DNA of 8,450 nt from JANNHK01 sp034408875 (lineage in GTDB: Bacteria; Actinomycetota; Acidimicrobiia; IMCC26256; PALSA-610), in the NCBI GenBank assembly GCA_034408875.1, contig JAWXCJ010000025.1, positions 1 to 8,450 of the forward strand. Direction: 5' to 3'. This document shows, one piece after another, positions 6,882 to 8,450 of this stretch. The notes under the pieces are model-generated. The model was not told the origin of the DNA. It did no database searches and saw only the letters and a program-made list of their open reading frames with translations. How positions within the stretch are numbered: the first letter of the stretch is position 1; every line of letters starts with the position of its first letter. The position numbers and the translations under genes were made by a program.

Positions 6882-7814
6882 TCAACCCTCTCCGAGCGCG
6901 CCCGTGAGGGTCGCGATTGCCTTATCCCATGGTTCGCGGGCCGGTTCGACGAAGTCGTGCATGCCAAAGCAGCCGTGGAACCCGCCTTCGATGCGAACGA
7001 TCTCCGTCGGGACACCGGCGTCCTGCAGCCGGCGGCCGTACGCCTCACCCTGGTCGCGCAGCGGGTCGTACTCGGCCGTGATCACGAGCGCGGGTGCGAC
7101 GCCACTCAGGTCGTCGGCGCGCAACGGTGAGACCTGCCAGTCGGCCCCGTCGCGTTCGTCGCGCAGGTAGTGGCTGTAGAACCAGCGCATACTGTCGGCT
7201 TCGAGGAAGTAGCCGACGCCGTTGTCGCGCATTGAGACGCTCTCGAATTCGTAATCTGTCACCGGGTACACCAACAGTTGCAGCCGCGGTTGCGCGCCGC
7301 CCGACTCGCGGGCTGCCAGGCACGTGACCGCGGCGAGATTGCCGCCCGCGGAGTCGCCGCCGAGCGCGATGCGCTCGGGGTCGGCGCCGAGATCGGCGGC
7401 GTGTTGGTTCACCCAATCCCATACGGCAACGCTGTCTTCGACTGCGGCGGGGAACGTCGACTCGGGCGCGAGCCGGTACTCGACCGACACGACCATCGCC
7501 CCGGTCGCGTCGCAGAGCAGCCGGCACAGCTGGTCGTGACTGTCGACACTGCCGATGACCCAGCCGCCGCCGTGCAGCCACACGAGCAACGGCTGGTTCG
7601 GTGCGTCGGACGGGCGGTACACGCGCACGGAAATGTCGCGCACCGCCGTCGCGAGCACCGTGTCGTAAACCTCGTACACGGGATGCTTCGGCACCATGCC
7701 GGTCATCAGTTCCATGTTGGCGCGCACCGCCTGCGGATCGGCGTCCAGCGTGAACTCGAGTCCGGACGCCTTCATCAGTTCGAGCAACATCTCGGCCGAT
7801 TGGTGCAGCGGCAT
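6882..7814 (-). CDS. Alpha/beta hydrolase, HSL (family IV) esterase, first of tandem pair
   Basis: A 310-aa paralog of the next gene downstream, with the same ordered motifs: HGGG (81-84, LHGGGWVIGS), YRLAPESTFPA, GGDSAGGN (Ser155), AEYDPLRDQG (Asp250) and EGGFHGCF (His280). It is a complete serine esterase of the hormone-sensitive-lipase family and is probably cytoplasmic. The N-terminal cap region (residues 1-60) and the C-terminal tail differ most from the paralog, and these regions usually set substrate preference in the family, so the two enzymes probably differ in substrate. ATG at 7814 lies 2 bases after the rdgB stop, with GGAGAAGGG at 7826-7834 inside the rdgB end, so it is likely coupled to rdgB translation. 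An alternative role as an amidase or lactonase cannot be excluded from motifs alone. Confidence 0.93.
   Translation of the reverse strand: MPLHQSAEMLLELMKASGLEFTLDADPQAVRANMELMTGMVPKHPVYEVYDTVLATAVRDISVRVYRPSDAPNQPLLVWLHGGGWVIGSVDSHDQLCRLLCDATGAMVVSVEYRLAPESTFPAAVEDSVAVWDWVNQHAADLGADPERIALGGDSAGGNLAAVTCLAARESGGAQPRLQLLVYPVTDYEFESVSMRDNGVGYFLEADSMRWFYSHYLRDERDGADWQVSPLRADDLSGVAPALVITAEYDPLRDQGEAYGRRLQDAGVPTEIVRIEGGFHGCFGMHDFVEPAREPWDKAIATLTGALGEG
7041..7100. repeat. 60-base direct repeat, copy 2 (shared by the two hydrolase genes)
   Basis: Partner of the copy at 6112-6171, at an offset of 929 bases, with about five mismatches. The 24-base identical core is at 7062-7085. It lies in the part of the gene coding for the catalytic-Asp loop. 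Confidence 0.7.
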
Positions 7815-7816
7815 GC

Positions 7817-8450
7817 CTACCCGTTCCCTTCTCCGTCAAAGATTTCGGCCAGCGCACGAAAAGCCCGGCCCCGATGTGACACCGCATGTTTCTCGGCCGG
7901 CGCCATTTCCGCAAACGTGCGGCCGTCGCCGTCGACGGGTTCGAACACGGGGTCGTACCCGAACCCGCCGGCACCCCGAGGCGCGCGCGTGATGTGACCT
8001 TCGACTTCACCCCGGACCACGACTTCTCTGCCGTCGGGCCAAACCGCGAGTGCGACAGTCACGAATCGCGCCGTGCGATCGTCGCGGTCGTCGAGTTCGC
8101 GCAGCAACTTGGCGATGTTGTCGGCGGCGTCACCCGTCCCGGCGTAGCGGGCCGAGTACACGCCCGGCGCACCGTCGAGCGCGTCGACGGCGAGGCCCGA
8201 GTCGTCGGCAATCGACGGGATGCCCATGAAACCGAGCGCGGTCGCCTTGATGCGTGCGTTCGCCTCGAACGTGGTGCCCGTCTCCTCGACGTCGGGAATT
8301 CCGTCGAGGACCGGAACCGTGCGCGCCGTCTCGGCAATCCGCTCTGGTTCGTCGAGCAGATAGGCGAACGTGTCCGAGGCATACGTCACCGCCATGGCCG
8401 TCGGCGACACGTCGAACATCGCGGCAAAGATCTCGCTGATTTCGCGGACC
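7817..8450 (-). CDS. rdgB: RdgB/HAM1 non-canonical purine NTP pyrophosphatase, 5' end missing
   Basis: RdgB hydrolyses dITP, ITP and XTP to the monophosphate and pyrophosphate, keeping deaminated purines out of DNA and RNA. The visible 210 residues contain the family signatures in order: EETGTTFEANARIKA (substrate/metal loop), SIADDSGLAVDALDGAPGVYSARYAG (catalytic Asp region), GGFGYDPVF and the C-terminal AEKHAVSHRGRA. The ATG at 8419 is not the true start: the frame stays open to the window edge and reads VREISEIFAA, which matches the helix following the NxxK nucleotide motif at the family N-terminus. Only about ten residues are probably missing. Between VREI and EETG there are about 28 more residues than in E. 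coli RdgB, an unusual extension. The stop is 2 bases before the first hydrolase, so it heads that unit within the window. Confidence 0.95.
   Translation of the reverse strand, partial: VREISEIFAAMFDVSPTAMAVTYASDTFAYLLDEPERIAETARTVPVLDGIPDVEETGTTFEANARIKATALGFMGIPSIADDSGLAVDALDGAPGVYSARYAGTGDAADNIAKLLRELDDRDDRTARFVTVALAVWPDGREVVVRGEVEGHITRAPRGAGGFGYDPVFEPVDGDGRTFAEMAPAEKHAVSHRGRAFRALAEIFDGEGNG

Noticed and set aside
5992..7170. A 392-codon + strand frame across both hydrolases, and a similar one at 7278-7997.
   Set aside because: Both are antisense to the hydrolase and rdgB genes, whose catalytic motifs are intact. The translated products are Arg/Val/Gly-rich with no recognisable fold.
8417..8419. 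ATG at 8419 as the start of RdgB.
   Set aside because: The frame is open upstream and reads VREISEIFAA, which matches the conserved helix after the NxxK motif, so the true start is beyond the window.
1..8450. tRNA or rRNA genes, CRISPR repeats, insertion sequences, attachment sites.
   Set aside because: No cloverleaf-like segment, regular short repeat with spacers, transposase motif or terminal inverted repeat was seen on reading both strands. The only long direct repeat is explained by the hydrolase duplication.

Overview
The window is GC-rich throughout, with heavy G/C use at third codon positions, GTG and TTG starts beside ATG, and tightly packed or overlapping genes. This suggests a high-GC actinobacterium, possibly of the Acidimicrobiia type; the lineage is an inference with low confidence because no marker gene is present. 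There is no sign of a phage, transposon, CRISPR array or RNA gene. It reads as an ordinary chromosomal housekeeping and accessory stretch. No interval above 300 bases lacks a gene; the largest gaps are about 107 and 85 bases.

Layout. Bases 1-2327 on the + strand hold the 3' part (774 codons) of a large, probably exported, beta-rich protein with fibronectin-III-like segments and 14 cysteines; its start lies left of the window. It converges, with a 16-base gap, on a run of eight minus-strand genes. Reading these in their own direction from the right edge: rdgB (5' end cut off by the window edge), two tandem paralogous alpha/beta hydrolases of the hormone-sensitive-lipase family (stop-to-start gaps of 2 bases each), an 85-base gap, an unrecognised 185-aa acidic protein, a 107-base gap with a GC hairpin and a cluster of short inverted repeats, a single-domain HDOD protein starting at TTG, a short cysteine-containing 114-aa protein with a strongly basic tail, a DsbA/FrnE-like thiol oxidoreductase whose GTG overlaps the preceding stop (GTGA), and a ten-helix EamA/DMT transporter.

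How the genes may work together. Two transcription units are suggested by spacing. The first is rdgB-hydrolase-hydrolase, where the hydrolases are translationally coupled to a nucleotide-pool sanitising enzyme. The second is HDOD-small Cys protein-DsbA-like-DMT transporter. The unknown 185-aa gene sits alone between them. Functional links inside the units are inferred from spacing only. The points most worth a second look are the paired cysteines of the partial exported protein, the coupled Cys-protein/thiol-oxidoreductase pair, and an apparent insertion of roughly 28 residues near the N-terminus of RdgB. I did not find convincing evidence for a wholly new multi-gene system.
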